Shown: one piece after another, positions 21,901 through 29,023 of the stretch
Position numbering within the stretch: the first letter of the stretch is position 1
Layout: each line of letters begins with the position of its first letter
Origin: a virus
Virus record (IMG/VR): IMGVR_UViG_3300048110_000198
Coordinates: 1 to 62,605 of that record
Reading direction: 5' to 3' (one strand)
Length of the DNA stretch: 62,605 nt
The notes under the pieces: generated by a model
Databases searched by the model: none
What the model saw: the letters and a program-made list of their open reading frames with translations, nothing else
What the model was told of the DNA's origin: nothing
Position numbers and translations under genes: made by a program

Positions 21901-21996
21901 TTTAGAGAACGCACGTTCTAGTGTAGCATCAAATATGCTTTCTAATTCACTATTGCGTAAGTGTGCTGGGAGAAAGTTATATATTTTATTCGCCAT
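12949..21996 (-). CDS. Giant baseplate wedge protein in the gp7 position
   Basis: 3,015 residues, directly after gp6 with a 2-base gap. T4 has gp7 after gp6, so it is the positional equivalent of gp7, but T4 gp7 has about 1,030 residues. The N-terminus (NKIYNFLPAHLRNSELESIF) and the C-terminal ETKPYHAKIR motif are ones I associate with large structural proteins of marine T4-like phages. Roughly residues 1,580-2,180 (plus positions 15,450-17,250) form a Ser/Thr-rich insert. It contains several units of the type 'LVISTTEPTLTLSGSAFNEIG', which recall flagellin/hook-IN modules. The rest is a mosaic of beta-rich segments. Confidence is high that it is one real virion gene and moderate that it is the gp7 equivalent. 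Confidence 0.75.
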   Translation of the reverse strand: MANKIYNFLPAHLRNSELESIFDATLERAFSKGSMRKEKAFIGRREKGIYNEKDVYLSFPEHLFQRDNYGLEPVFSNTAIGDNIFYEDLLNAMFNKGMLTNDHRRLFKSDSTTVNLPIDADKFVNWSMYYWVSTGFFANDDNSQESDNKHYITVDKSSGNWWGENNAWYYYEDISDKITSENKHLIEQAKRPIIEFDSRLSIANNVTEWELPLFTCSDGNAYNIFKYITSNFHPYDNELGLSPKLVSKDYNSEYSFKIDLPTGVNLIVDNNETSFYIPCNFNYRNLRHEFGNGTFESVELTQDAKSQNDIDVYVDGIKQIGNYSYADLVIEFTNPIEGELYVDYTTDDNVVVDGDNVWQRINPAVEYNVDNESFNNRELSYSVVYEHLVRMIETTDGLTGEPNGVNNFRNIGDNTDKLRFNNLGSIMVRNSIDIKKAYFSITRDDYDPIKSVEFLSTSYSNYKNKLVTVIRDILDDSGSETKTTTEILEQAVSEVALAKRSSISVFDGLSMINFGEEISHYTSATKDFDLNFADQEIPLSELNLSPVDEFINDNLSVYINGKLQKHIQDYIVSFGSQVNFNNYAGQAGDVIEYRYYTTLSESFIPPSSTKLKINQLYNPGIVIDREYYPDLEMIRGHDGSLTPAWGDKTDDILLEFETLIYNRLVSTTTDNQIVAQQYGMYKDANDDYSFAEKKYIQYPFFKKWMIRNNIDNIYNDSYDADDWKTWNYRAVNELSPGHWRGIMKYVYGTDNPVVEPWVTVGFSSKPQDFDVNGIQYTNPSFWDNLKSSYNKDWPVPIDSNGEIKTMNELFFNSSISNSDISYMDQDWEFGDGSPVEMAWRRSSEYAFVEFLSMILTKPFEVLDNYADEVDNIIAIHNQREGYLTNSITSQRNQYEFKLGSKLGGFVNNFRLLSENSGLSNSRYTDIPRDNYDLFVHAGEPNRSESFSAIVIEKVSLDKSYPTYNQNDTATYKAGDIILNTEDNKHYKRKSSEETTKEANNSIRFDYSNWTLISQPKTREFGYRVHGYDDFNTVFFAMDWDKTSGEKVWSTDGDEANLKPWTSGEYYRQDSYIVYNNIPYVSLANHTASTLFDGDVDNWKILPEWPRINQTDAYGYKKTLEDQIKTYNYGDILSSRDEVAHLMIGYQAYLKAIGWDFTDTDEDNQVVDFEKLLEKFLDWSAEVHQPGDFITLTPVLFSGSFETPYGVATIGRETNKNFYRVVDESGRQIPTTEIKFNSDNGKITWESTLPIYGIKLDVADIEQAFVVDRVDSYGDTIYDPFLHNRNLRMLVDCNRTTDWDGTLAADGYIVSKDKLIPNLETMVDETQYYRDTLVDQSLNNLNSLKANQIGYSPRDYLRNHGVERESQLEFYKGFLAGKSTVSSINRIINFNSNFEDLTKRDIWAVKLADYGKIDSNFTATANINTIDIVSDPHIVNFDISNHLPDLKNYKAVDIKDSGYVDPKDVNYTVETKSVLTSSATPYFEGDTAWVRFDEERDWDVQRLSEIAEIQYISETEDGQLKVTMNQQITTSDTAYLKIVNSNVDPEIEGNYYFVFEEEIESNGLTLYEYIVFDLSFEPLIVEIDSTTDNSVYVPTASAIGVEAIGYISNPTFDAGDTLVINGEIFEYTPGSGVTPGGITIGGDTATPDPIVSPDEQVRIVVYDSNGLIANSNTLVTFSGTNAHADTTVTSEKDDEITINGSSLIIDYSATQSIQAESTATTANNLTTGSTLSISSGTNADSVTIADIEIVGNVANPIISENKKIRVNGIEIEFITPAPITGADSTETQTGVATDVSSITLATDMTDFLPGNITVDNGVDTPYVLTTSDYSYSNDVITFDTPIADGQVMVDDDADPATPDVAQDQDGLVDITVQLIAQPVPQSLTTQEIIDTVNDSGLSISASLDSNDHLVFSTTDSEIRITGSALVSDFGMSTSNAIDASKLNTLAQDIDALSYMSATMSGDKLVISTTEPTLTLSGSAFNEIGFPSNTYNATSSPTSSSIVTQILALNIPGVSADVTSGRIRIKSTSTILEIEEVTAGAMGRLGYSSTLIEVTSISSVVADLNTALADLTGTQAQVLDRRVKIISDQNAITLSNISGNAWSDIGIATGTYNNTSTTSSTAVEFQNQINDTQSNIVVSISSDGRMIFTSDDNEMTFSGTLDTILAKVGLYRLYTSVTSNADFKVMRWKSMRYTPNFNGETFDEFYINLGLNEPAKIWADDYQSLGWAVLQRNEVGAVTIINRAATPVDTSFVDRIIAKAGESFYHYQLFDPLNFKIAGSISKDIDYVTWGDPALYDVAVNSGLWLEQNLGKIWWDTNSARYYRYDDYGDANGNIDINYAKRFWGKLVPGSEIVIKQWVTSETLPDNTLTYNTEVYFDNVRNKKVTRYYYWTEVGDEPRYTKEYSIDEIRMMIAAPTTINKFFPIDGNSVIISNNNNILSNDAISYSLEYRITKNREIQHNDWELISRTSPVALYTDLLEDFKKSISDSEIKNYSQFELLETPTDGRFVCDWVVADSVSQEHIVVSVNNRFIDNIYTDGNQVVISIDDISSGDVVRIYHVESYDSWFSDIISARSNFKSVISSVLAKRMIMTKFPEYKDFIELDYGIFATSNWSLDDEYSNIERYGYLSNTRDIDMIQLHKDGVSSFKIEFNDEGDEYYFPVNNEIRLVHKENTVLDLDFSASEITVQDSLRLTQNQVNVQLHEFINMLYRYADIDEIKTMFFDMIEYMYTERTHPDWIYKTSYIDLIMYNKPLRQYAIYQRDSYQDTIDYVTETKPYHAKIRKTERIYPKEETLSTDVEALHHMHITKYFGNHSRFELSGIDAGNTTPIYATTWTDEDQLSETTQSDLSEYEELADGTYEGGKFLRNDIEYTSSADGFDTGPFNAQARDSAIVTVDTFTDSTRTTLDKKEFYVYDRFGRGYHIPVKFTGTISNFDGSTVVVDQASEFQSAKSKTKRLIALENDNGDVEFILYDKKSSSNLTVSERSVYNGISSKFENGDSVHVLGVPDMIYNHLDE

Positions 21997-21998
21997 TA

Positions 21999-24900
21999 TT
22001 ATTCACCTGTTAATTCATTGTCTGCGATTGATGAAATGATTTTTACATCTTTTGATGTTACTACGCTCAAGAAAATCTCATTCGGTTCACAACTAATACT
22101 TAGCAAGTTCTTAAAATCATTACCTGAGAATTTAGGAGTGATAATAACACTTGAAATATAATCTGCTAGTTCTTGGTGCAAATATGATGCTAATTCTGAG
22201 AAATAGAATTGATCTCCGAAGTCCCAGTTTTCTAGTTTAAAATATTCATTTACTTTAGCTGATACTGTGCTTTTAATTTCACTATCAGTATAAGTAGTTC
22301 CTAATTTAGAAATTACTTTGAACACTGCTTGATTTTCTGCTTCAGCATAAGAACCGAATAGCATTTTAAACTTGACTGGAATGTAACTAACATGATCTGC
22401 GATTGCAGTTTTATCTTCTAATGGTTCCATAATTTTTCTTAACTCAAAGTTATTAGGAGGGGTAGGGATAACATCACCGAAGCCACCTAGAATCCATTCA
22501 TCAATATTTCTCACATAGTCTTCTGTAAGTACATACATATCAATAATATTACTTGTGCTTGGATCAATACGTTTATCTGCATCTGCAAAATGATCCCATC
22601 TGAAGCTCATAAATTTATCTTCAACATAGCTTCTTCCTTCTACCACACGATAGCTTACATAACCGTATCTGATATTTTTAACACCGTCTATTTCATCATA
22701 TACTGCTTCGACCCAATTACTTGATCCGTCTTCACTAATAACATTCGATCTTCTATACCATTTTCCTGTGTCTAAGTTAAAAACAAGAGTAGTAGTATCA
22801 GATAGCTCATCGAAATTTTCTAGTACCACTCCATTTGTACCACCGTATACCGCTGATGCAATTTCTGATACTCTTTCAAATTTCTTATCACCTAAGGTGT
22901 ATTCTTCTAATACGATTGACCCTGGATTATCACCAGAGTATATATTAGTGATACCATACGGATCTTTTTCTGAATCCATATGTAATAGTTTTACTTTTGT
23001 ATTATCTACGTATCCAGCTTTAGTAATAAAATCATCGTACACAAAACTAGATATGTCATCGTATGTTTGTATTACGGTTTCTTTTTTATATTTTACTTCA
23101 ACTGCTGACTCTACTCTAACTGTAAATGTAGATAAATCTACACTCTCGCCTGTTCCAGTAAGAACATCTATAAGAGAACCAATTTGTGGGTCATATGTCC
23201 AGAAAGTTATAGTATACTGATTTCCATTTACTGTCATTTCCCAATGATCAGATGAAATAAAATTACCATCACTTTCTCTTAATAATAAAGATTCGGCAGA
23301 TAATGTATCTGTACTACTGAATACTATTTTACTATATGCAAACTGTTTCCATCTTACATCAGCGGCTAATCCGTTGCCTTCTGCGTTTTCATTATCTAAA
23401 TAATTTATACGCCAGCCATCTTGTGGAGCAAATTGAAATTCAAACACATTATTTGAATATATAACACCTGCTTTTTGTGTACCTCTCTGAGGATACTCGG
23501 CAGTTTCATTCGTAACACCGCTCGGTAATTCGTTTTCATCAATCCATATAAAATGTTCTTCTGCCTCATTAAAGTAATCCATACTAGGAGTACCTTTAAG
23601 TCCGGTCTCTTTTAAAGTATTAAAACTTAACGAACTTGTAGAAATAGTTGTACTTTGTGATGAACTTGCATTACCAGTATCACCTGTTTCTATGCTAACA
23701 CCTAGTGCAGGTAGTACATATAAGTCACTATCAGATACTTCTGAATCTGTTTCTATAGTATTAGTTTCACCTACTAGACCAGTTGTATCTGCAATGTTAA
23801 AAGATAGTCTATAGTCTGGAGCTGATCCTATTATAGGAATATCACCATTTGCATCTAGTTCAGGTGTAGTTGGGTATTCGACACCAACTGGTGATACTAG
23901 ATAATGTGAAGTTGAGTTTGTTGGCTTTAAAATTACACCAGTAGGATTTGGATCATCTTGTAAGAACTCTAAATTTTGGTCTGCACCAGTATATTTAAAA
24001 AGTGCATCAAATTCTGCGCTGTCACCAACTTGATTGTAAGATTCTGAATCTATAGGAGCTGATCCTATCGTCATATATTTTGTTATAGTGTCATTGATTA
24101 TTGTTTCAGTTCTATCACCATTGTAGTAATTTATCAATAGTTTATCACGTTCAGCAAGATTTGTTTCATTATCTACTACTAGGTCTTCATTACCATAATA
24201 GAATTTAATTTGTTCTGTACTTGAAAATACAATTTTTCTACCTGTAAATTTAATTTTATATTCTGCTTCTGATTCTCTTATACCAGAATTATAAGATAGT
24301 GTTACAAATACATCTTGACCTTCAACTAGTGGAGCATCATTTTCTGCATCATGTATCTTCCATATATATGGTCCGATTGCTGGAGCAGTATATGTAGCAT
24401 CATCATTCACTACATATTTTAATACTATATCATCATCACTTTCAGCAATTTTATTTTTTATTGCAGTAATCTCTTGTACTTCAAGTCTAGTTCTATAACC
24501 CCTAACGATAGTGTCAATAGTACCCGAAATCTTTTTAACACTTGATGTAACTTGAAACTTACTATTAGCAACTGGAGCAGACTCACCATAATACACAGAT
24601 GTCCATTGATAATCATCAGCTCCTAATTCTAGCTTTACAAAATCGCCTGGCCAAACTGATTCATCCATCGTAGTTCCAGTATCAATAAATTTTTTATTTG
24701 CAGGGTCTACTGTAAAGTCAACTGCTGGGACTAATTCTATTTTAGCATCATCTTTGTTAATCTCATAGAAAAGATTAATTAAACTAGGGTGTCTAAGTGC
24801 TTTAGTAATCTCATTTCTAACAAAATCAGTTGTGTTTCCGTTCTGTCTATTAAAACTTAACTTCATTGTGATATCATCTGCATCACTATAAACTGCACCG

Positions 24901-26348
24901 TCTGTGCCAGTAATACTAATATTAGAATGGTGTCCAGTAACATCATCCATTTCAAAGTAGCGTGACTTACCTGCGAAAGTTGTATTAACTGCTTTTACTT
25001 TAGAAATGATATTAGAACCAAGTGAGAGTGGAAGCACATTATAGTCTTGTGCGTTAACCATTCTATCTTGTGAGTAATATGAACGAGGAGCAATGCGTCT
25101 TACACTTGTGTATGACTCTGCCGCAAAGTTCTCAGAAAAATCTCTTGTAGATGATAATGTAAGAACTAATCTATAATTCTTTTTATCAGCACCTGTATAT
25201 GGAATTGATATAACTTTTTCGTTTACATCATTTCTATCAACTCTATAGTTTTCGTTATCTGTAGTACGGAACCAAACACGATAGTTGCCGCTTGCCGCGT
25301 TGCCGAATACACCGTCACCATAATGTAATTCAACTGCGTTGTTGTCAATTGTGTTTACACTTACAATATCACCGTTGCCGTTACGAAGTGAGTTATAGAT
25401 TGCTGTTTCTCTTGTGTCGTTATCTACTTTTGTCACACTTGATGAATATGTATTAGTTGTATCTACACGTTGAACCCACACATCTGTATTTGAAATGTTT
25501 GCACTTGCAATTGTTTCAATCACGTTAGAAACTTTAGTATTGTATGTAAAGTTTTCAAAGTTTAACTTACCTGTCTTTGCATATACAAAGAAGCCAGTTC
25601 TATCTGAAGCTGGGCCTAAGTTATCATTTCTGTTTATGATTGTAAATTTCTTTGTTTCAATCGGTTCTGCTTCTATAATCTTGTCATCTTTAAATTCTGT
25701 ACGCACTGCTTCGAATCTTCTATTTGCACCTGATACAGGAGCTTCGAAAGAAAATGATACTGCACGTGACGCATCTGATTGATTAATTTCATATAGGTAG
25801 TTTTCAATTCCAGAAAGTACCATACTAGCCATTGGATCTTGTATCTTAGATGTGCTAGTAAGTGAAGCATTAATAATGTCAATAAAATTTTCATACCAGT
25901 CAGCGTTATTTGAATCATTCCAGTTGATTGTACGATTGGCGAGAGAGTTACCTTCGTTATCAGCTATTGGTTGATTCGTTGTTACACTTGTGATCTTTAA
26001 GAACCCACGTGCGTTTGTAGGACGTGTCTTGTTATACCCTAACGTCTTAGCCATTCTAAGAACACTTTCACGGCGTTCTGCTGTATCTAAGAAGTTTTCA
26101 CGTGTGTTCATGTCAAGTCTGAATGATAGCGAGTGACCTAAGTATGCTACTAGGTCGAGTACTGCAACAAATTCTGAACTTGAAATAAAGTCATTAAACT
26201 TATCTGGATATGTAATAGATACATAATCTATTAATGCTTCTCTGATAGTGTCAAAGTCATATGCTTTTAGACTAACGTTTGTAAATGCTGTGTAAACTGC
26301 TGTCCAGCTTTCACTTGCAAATAAATTGTCAACTCTTTCTTGACTCAT
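21999..26348 (-). CDS. 6: Baseplate wedge protein gp6
   Basis: 1,449 residues, more than twice T4 gp6 (about 660). The N-terminal region is typical: LIDYVSITYPDKFNDFISSSEF, then DLVAYLGHSLSFRLDMN and RESVLRMAKTLGYN, the pattern of the gp6/baseplate J family. In T4, gp6 dimers form the inner iris of the baseplate. The C-terminal part (from about residue 1,330) looks like a second conserved gp6 segment, while the middle is a long beta-rich insertion that explains the extra length. It is one base from gp25 upstream and two bases from the giant gene downstream, so the three form one operon under the late promoter at 26741-26748. Confidence 0.9.
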   Translation of the reverse strand: MSQERVDNLFASESWTAVYTAFTNVSLKAYDFDTIREALIDYVSITYPDKFNDFISSSEFVAVLDLVAYLGHSLSFRLDMNTRENFLDTAERRESVLRMAKTLGYNKTRPTNARGFLKITSVTTNQPIADNEGNSLANRTINWNDSNNADWYENFIDIINASLTSTSKIQDPMASMVLSGIENYLYEINQSDASRAVSFSFEAPVSGANRRFEAVRTEFKDDKIIEAEPIETKKFTIINRNDNLGPASDRTGFFVYAKTGKLNFENFTYNTKVSNVIETIASANISNTDVWVQRVDTTNTYSSSVTKVDNDTRETAIYNSLRNGNGDIVSVNTIDNNAVELHYGDGVFGNAASGNYRVWFRTTDNENYRVDRNDVNEKVISIPYTGADKKNYRLVLTLSSTRDFSENFAAESYTSVRRIAPRSYYSQDRMVNAQDYNVLPLSLGSNIISKVKAVNTTFAGKSRYFEMDDVTGHHSNISITGTDGAVYSDADDITMKLSFNRQNGNTTDFVRNEITKALRHPSLINLFYEINKDDAKIELVPAVDFTVDPANKKFIDTGTTMDESVWPGDFVKLELGADDYQWTSVYYGESAPVANSKFQVTSSVKKISGTIDTIVRGYRTRLEVQEITAIKNKIAESDDDIVLKYVVNDDATYTAPAIGPYIWKIHDAENDAPLVEGQDVFVTLSYNSGIRESEAEYKIKFTGRKIVFSSTEQIKFYYGNEDLVVDNETNLAERDKLLINYYNGDRTETIINDTITKYMTIGSAPIDSESYNQVGDSAEFDALFKYTGADQNLEFLQDDPNPTGVILKPTNSTSHYLVSPVGVEYPTTPELDANGDIPIIGSAPDYRLSFNIADTTGLVGETNTIETDSEVSDSDLYVLPALGVSIETGDTGNASSSQSTTISTSSLSFNTLKETGLKGTPSMDYFNEAEEHFIWIDENELPSGVTNETAEYPQRGTQKAGVIYSNNVFEFQFAPQDGWRINYLDNENAEGNGLAADVRWKQFAYSKIVFSSTDTLSAESLLLRESDGNFISSDHWEMTVNGNQYTITFWTYDPQIGSLIDVLTGTGESVDLSTFTVRVESAVEVKYKKETVIQTYDDISSFVYDDFITKAGYVDNTKVKLLHMDSEKDPYGITNIYSGDNPGSIVLEEYTLGDKKFERVSEIASAVYGGTNGVVLENFDELSDTTTLVFNLDTGKWYRRSNVISEDGSSNWVEAVYDEIDGVKNIRYGYVSYRVVEGRSYVEDKFMSFRWDHFADADKRIDPSTSNIIDMYVLTEDYVRNIDEWILGGFGDVIPTPPNNFELRKIMEPLEDKTAIADHVSYIPVKFKMLFGSYAEAENQAVFKVISKLGTTYTDSEIKSTVSAKVNEYFKLENWDFGDQFYFSELASYLHQELADYISSVIITPKFSGNDFKNLLSISCEPNEIFLSVVTSKDVKIISSIADNELTGE

Positions 26349-26349
26349 G

Positions 26350-26709
26350 TTATTCTCTCTCTAAATCTATTTCTAGTGTTACAGGCTCATCTTCGTTTAC
26401 TATCGATACTGTAACGCTAACTGTTAATGTGTGGTCTGTGTCAGACACTTTTATGAAATCTAATGTTACTCTTGGTTCTTGTTCTATAATTGATCTTATA
26501 TCTTCTTCAATTATAGATTTAACTTCTGGAGTTAGTGGCTCAAAGATCATTTCATGTACGATGCTTCCAAATGTTGGCATCATTACACGCTCACCTTTGC
26601 GAGTCATAATATGATTCATCAAGTCTTCAATGATAAGATCCTTACCAGTTAAGATATGATTGATAGCACTTTTGTTTTTTGTGCTGAAACCTGTAAATCT
26701 AATAGCCAT
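26350..26709 (-). CDS. 25: Baseplate wedge protein gp25
   Basis: 119 residues from the ATG at 26709, which gives MAIRFTGFSTKN and has an AGAGAG ribosome site upstream; the frame is open to a TTG at 26733, but that start is unlikely. The segment ILTGKDLIIEDLMNHIMTRKGERVMMPTFGS is the gp25/GPW lysozyme-like baseplate family core, with the MMPxFGS signature. T4 gp25 (132 residues) joins the sheath to the wedge. It is first in the gp25-gp6-giant operon. Confidence 0.93.
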   Translation of the reverse strand: MAIRFTGFSTKNKSAINHILTGKDLIIEDLMNHIMTRKGERVMMPTFGSIVHEMIFEPLTPEVKSIIEEDIRSIIEQEPRVTLDFIKVSDTDHTLTVSVTVSIVNEDEPVTLEIDLERE

Positions 26710-26740
26710 AATATTCTCTCTGTAGTTATTCAATTAAGAG

Positions 26741-26748
26741 TATTTATC
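26741..26748 (-). promoter_or_regulatory. T4-type late promoter (GATAAATA) for gp25-gp6
   Basis: GATAAATAC on the minus strand, 32 bases before the gp25 ATG. It is half of a divergent pair with the plus-strand octamer at 26766-26773. Confidence 0.75.
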
Positions 26749-26765
26749 ATCGTATAAACTTCGTA

Positions 26766-26773
26766 TATAAATA
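26766..26773 (+). promoter_or_regulatory. T4-type late promoter (TATAAATA), predicted leaderless
   Basis: TATAAATACTATT matches the extended T4 late consensus. The ATG of the SGNH gene follows the octamer after 5 bases, so transcription would begin at about the A of ATG. No Shine-Dalgarno can fit between. Confidence 0.75.
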
Positions 26774-26778
26774 CTATT

Positions 26779-27477
26779 ATGAAACGAGTAGGTATATTAG
26801 GATCAAGTTTTTCAGTAGGATGCCATCATAATTCAAACACAAAGCAAAATGATTTAGCACTACCATTCGAAACTTGGCTTTACAAGCACACAACAGATAT
26901 AGAATTTTATAATTCAGCATGTTCTGGAAAGGGCACTGAACTATATCTAAACAAGATTGTTTACTTAAAAAAGAAATATAATATTGATACTATTTTGATG
27001 GAGCTTGTTAACAACCGTTCTATGCTTAACATGAAAACACAAGATTACGACTTAGATAATATCACTGATGATCTATATGAGAATAGTGCATCTATCTGGA
27101 ACTACATAAGAGCTATAACACAAGACATTAACTATGAAAAGTTTGCAACCAAACGTGATTTTAACACTTGGAAATCGGTACAAGAAAGCATAGCATATAA
27201 CTTCAATGCATTTGAGTATTGGGGAGTGTTAGATTGTAAGCAATCTATCGAATTATGCGAGTTGTTAGATATAAAAGTTGTTACATGGCAGAAAAGTTTT
27301 GATTTCAGAGAACATATAACACAAACTGTTAAATTTTCAGATTTTGCTAATGCACACGAATATTACGTTGACAAGTATGATGAAAAGTCAATACTATGCG
27401 ACCATGTACACTTCAATGATAAGATAAACGAAGAAATGATTAGAGATTTTATCGTCCCTGCACTAATTAATACTTGA
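26779..27477 (+). CDS. SGNH/GDSL-like hydrolase
   Basis: 232 residues. GILGSSFSVG at the N-terminus is the block I GDS(L)-type nucleophile site with serine 10, and CDHVHFND near residue 212 is the block V D-x-x-H pair. The strand ILMELVNNRS may supply block III. Enzymes of this type hydrolyse esters, including O-acetyl groups on polysaccharides; in a phage this could serve receptor or capsule deacetylation, but there is no signal peptide or fibre domain. It stands alone between divergent late operons and has no ribosome site, in line with a leaderless mRNA. Confidence 0.7.
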   Translation: MKRVGILGSSFSVGCHHNSNTKQNDLALPFETWLYKHTTDIEFYNSACSGKGTELYLNKIVYLKKKYNIDTILMELVNNRSMLNMKTQDYDLDNITDDLYENSASIWNYIRAITQDINYEKFATKRDFNTWKSVQESIAYNFNAFEYWGVLDCKQSIELCELLDIKVVTWQKSFDFREHITQTVKFSDFANAHEYYVDKYDEKSILCDHVHFNDKINEEMIRDFIVPALINT

Positions 27478-27502
27478 CAAACCTATTTCTTCTATGTATA
27501 AT
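27474..27502 (+). promoter_or_regulatory. Sigma70-type promoter for the coiled-coil / ClpP pair
   Basis: TTGACA (27474-27479), 17 bases, TATAAT (27497-27502), all consensus. The -35 box overlaps the TGA of the SGNH gene. The next gene starts 27 bases after the -10 box with an AAAGGAG ribosome site. Confidence 0.88.
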
Positions 27503-27528
27503 GAATATAACGATAAAGGAGATTTACA

Positions 27529-27765
27529 TTGACAGATGATGAGAATGTAATAAATTTATCTGAGTTTTTAAAGGAAGATATTCCAATAGAATTCAGTATG
27601 AGCTATCCTGCGTTTAGAATAGACCAGGACTTACATGCAGAAAGTGAAATTGCACTGTTGAAAAAAGCGGTTGCATCTTTACAGAAACAAGTGTATGATG
27701 GGTATAAGCGAATCATGGAACTTAATGAAGAGCTAGAAAAACTTAAAAATGAAAATGAGGAATAA
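27529..27765 (+). CDS. Small coiled-coil protein upstream of ClpP
   Basis: 78 residues from a TTG start supported by AAAGGAGAT 7-10 bases upstream; no in-frame ATG fits. The N-terminal half is acidic; the C-terminal half is a heptad-like helix ([16 protein letters not shown] through [11 protein letters not shown]) that should form a coiled coil. It is two bases from the clpP start, so it is co-expressed with it. It could be an adaptor or substrate-delivery partner for the protease, but small coiled-coil proteins with other roles are common in these phages. Confidence 0.8.
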   Translation: MTDDENVINLSEFLKEDIPIEFSMSYPAFRIDQDLHAESEIALLKKAVASLQKQVYDGYKRIMELNEELEKLKNENEE

Positions 27766-27767
27766 TA

Positions 27768-28394
27768 ATGCCTAATCTAGTACCAATGGTCGTAGACCAA
27801 TCAGCAAACGGAGAGCGAAGTTATGATATCTTTTCACGTCTTCTAAAAGAACGTGTGGTGTTTCTAACTGGTGAAGTCAATGATTATCAAGCAGACTTGC
27901 TTTGCGCACAATTGCTGTTCTTGGAAGCCGAAAACCCAGACAAAGATATTCACTTTTATATCAACTCACCTGGTGGTGCAGTGACATCAGGTCTTGCTAT
28001 CTATGATACAATGCAGTTTATCAAACCCGATGTTTCTACTACTGTTATCGGGCAAGCATGTTCAATGGGATCATTCTTGGCGATGGCTGGATCAGCGGGA
28101 AAACGTTATGTTCTACCTAACTCTCGTACAATGGTTCACCGTGTATCAAGTGGTACACGTGGTACTGGTGGTTCTGTGTATGTACAAGAACTTGAGATGG
28201 AAGATAATATTCGTCACTTTGAGGAATCAAAGAACATCAACAAACGTTTGACTGAATTATATGTTCAACACAATTCTAAAGGTAAAACATTCGAAGAGTT
28301 AGAAGCCACAATGAAGTTTGACACATTTATGACTGCGGACGATGCAGTTGAATATGGTCTTGCTGATATGATGATTTCAGAACGTCCAGCTTAA
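27768..28394 (+). CDS. clpP: ClpP-like serine protease
   Basis: 208 residues. Catalytic residues are visible: S99 in GQACSMGS, H124 in RTMVHR, and D185 in [23 protein letters not shown] (65-70) is the oxyanion strand. Compared with E. coli ClpP, there are about 12 extra residues between the histidine and aspartate, mostly in the handle-helix region after H124. ClpP forms a double-heptamer chamber and needs an AAA+ unfoldase, which is not in the window; it may borrow the host ClpA/ClpX or mix with host ClpP. A separate prohead protease (gp21) is present, so ClpP is unlikely to do capsid maturation. Expression is from a sigma70-type promoter. The gene runs 4 bases into the convergent lysozyme-like gene. 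Confidence 0.93.
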   Translation: MPNLVPMVVDQSANGERSYDIFSRLLKERVVFLTGEVNDYQADLLCAQLLFLEAENPDKDIHFYINSPGGAVTSGLAIYDTMQFIKPDVSTTVIGQACSMGSFLAMAGSAGKRYVLPNSRTMVHRVSSGTRGTGGSVYVQELEMEDNIRHFEESKNINKRLTELYVQHNSKGKTFEELEATMKFDTFMTADDAVEYGLADMMISERPA

Positions 28395-29023
28395 AAGCCA
28401 GGTACGTAACTCCACATTTTAGCAGTTCTAATCTTAATAGCGGCGAGGTGTTCATCCACTTTTCCGCTATTTCTTTTTATGTTATTTTGAATTTCATCTG
28501 TAATACGATACCAACGTTTCATGTTTATAAGTTCAATGATTGGACTAGTTTCGATCTTATCAACTCCTATATTATAAAAGTAATAAAGTAACGCATCGAA
28601 TTGACTTTGTGATAGTGGTTCTTTAACAAACTGTTCTAAAACATTTCCTATACTTCTAAGTTGTTTTTCTAAAAGAAATATAGCGGCATCTTTAGTTATT
28701 TTACTTTGTGTTATATCAATTCTATTAGATGCAACAGTGATATAACCATACCTACGTTCTACATCTGTAATAGTATAGTCATACCCTATCTTATCACCTG
28801 TTATCTCTAGGATAGGCTCAAAGTTTTCAATAACAGCGTTCTTACTGATACTAGAAAATACAATATCATTTACTGCAAATGTTTTAACTTTCACATGTGA
28901 TAGAATATGTTTAGGAATATTAGAGTCGTAGCTCAAACCTATATATGTACCATTAGGTGTAACAACATTTAATGGACGTTGTATGTAATTTAGTAATGAG
29001 CCTGGTTTCTTATCATATATCAT
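28391..29023 (-). CDS. Lysozyme-fold (GH24-like) baseplate-operon protein, probably degenerate
   Basis: 210 residues. The C-terminal half ([11 protein letters not shown] through [18 protein letters not shown]) matches the helical lobe of GH24 phage lysozymes. The N-terminal lobe, where the catalytic Glu and the D/T pair should sit in E-x8-D-x5-T form, is replaced by [19 protein letters not shown] and is hard to align, so activity is doubtful. It is last in the late operon gp48-gp53-hub-spike and overlaps the spike gene by 4 bases. A structural or peptidoglycan-binding role is more likely than cutting. Confidence 0.6.
   Translation of the reverse strand: MIYDKKPGSLLNYIQRPLNVVTPNGTYIGLSYDSNIPKHILSHVKVKTFAVNDIVFSSISKNAVIENFEPILEITGDKIGYDYTITDVERRYGYITVASNRIDITQSKITKDAAIFLLEKQLRSIGNVLEQFVKEPLSQSQFDALLYYFYNIGVDKIETSPIIELINMKRWYRITDEIQNNIKRNSGKVDEHLAAIKIRTAKMWSYVPGF

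Noticed and set aside
27768-28394. ClpP as the capsid maturation protease
   Set aside because: A typical gp21 with its histidine and serine motifs is present in the head cluster.
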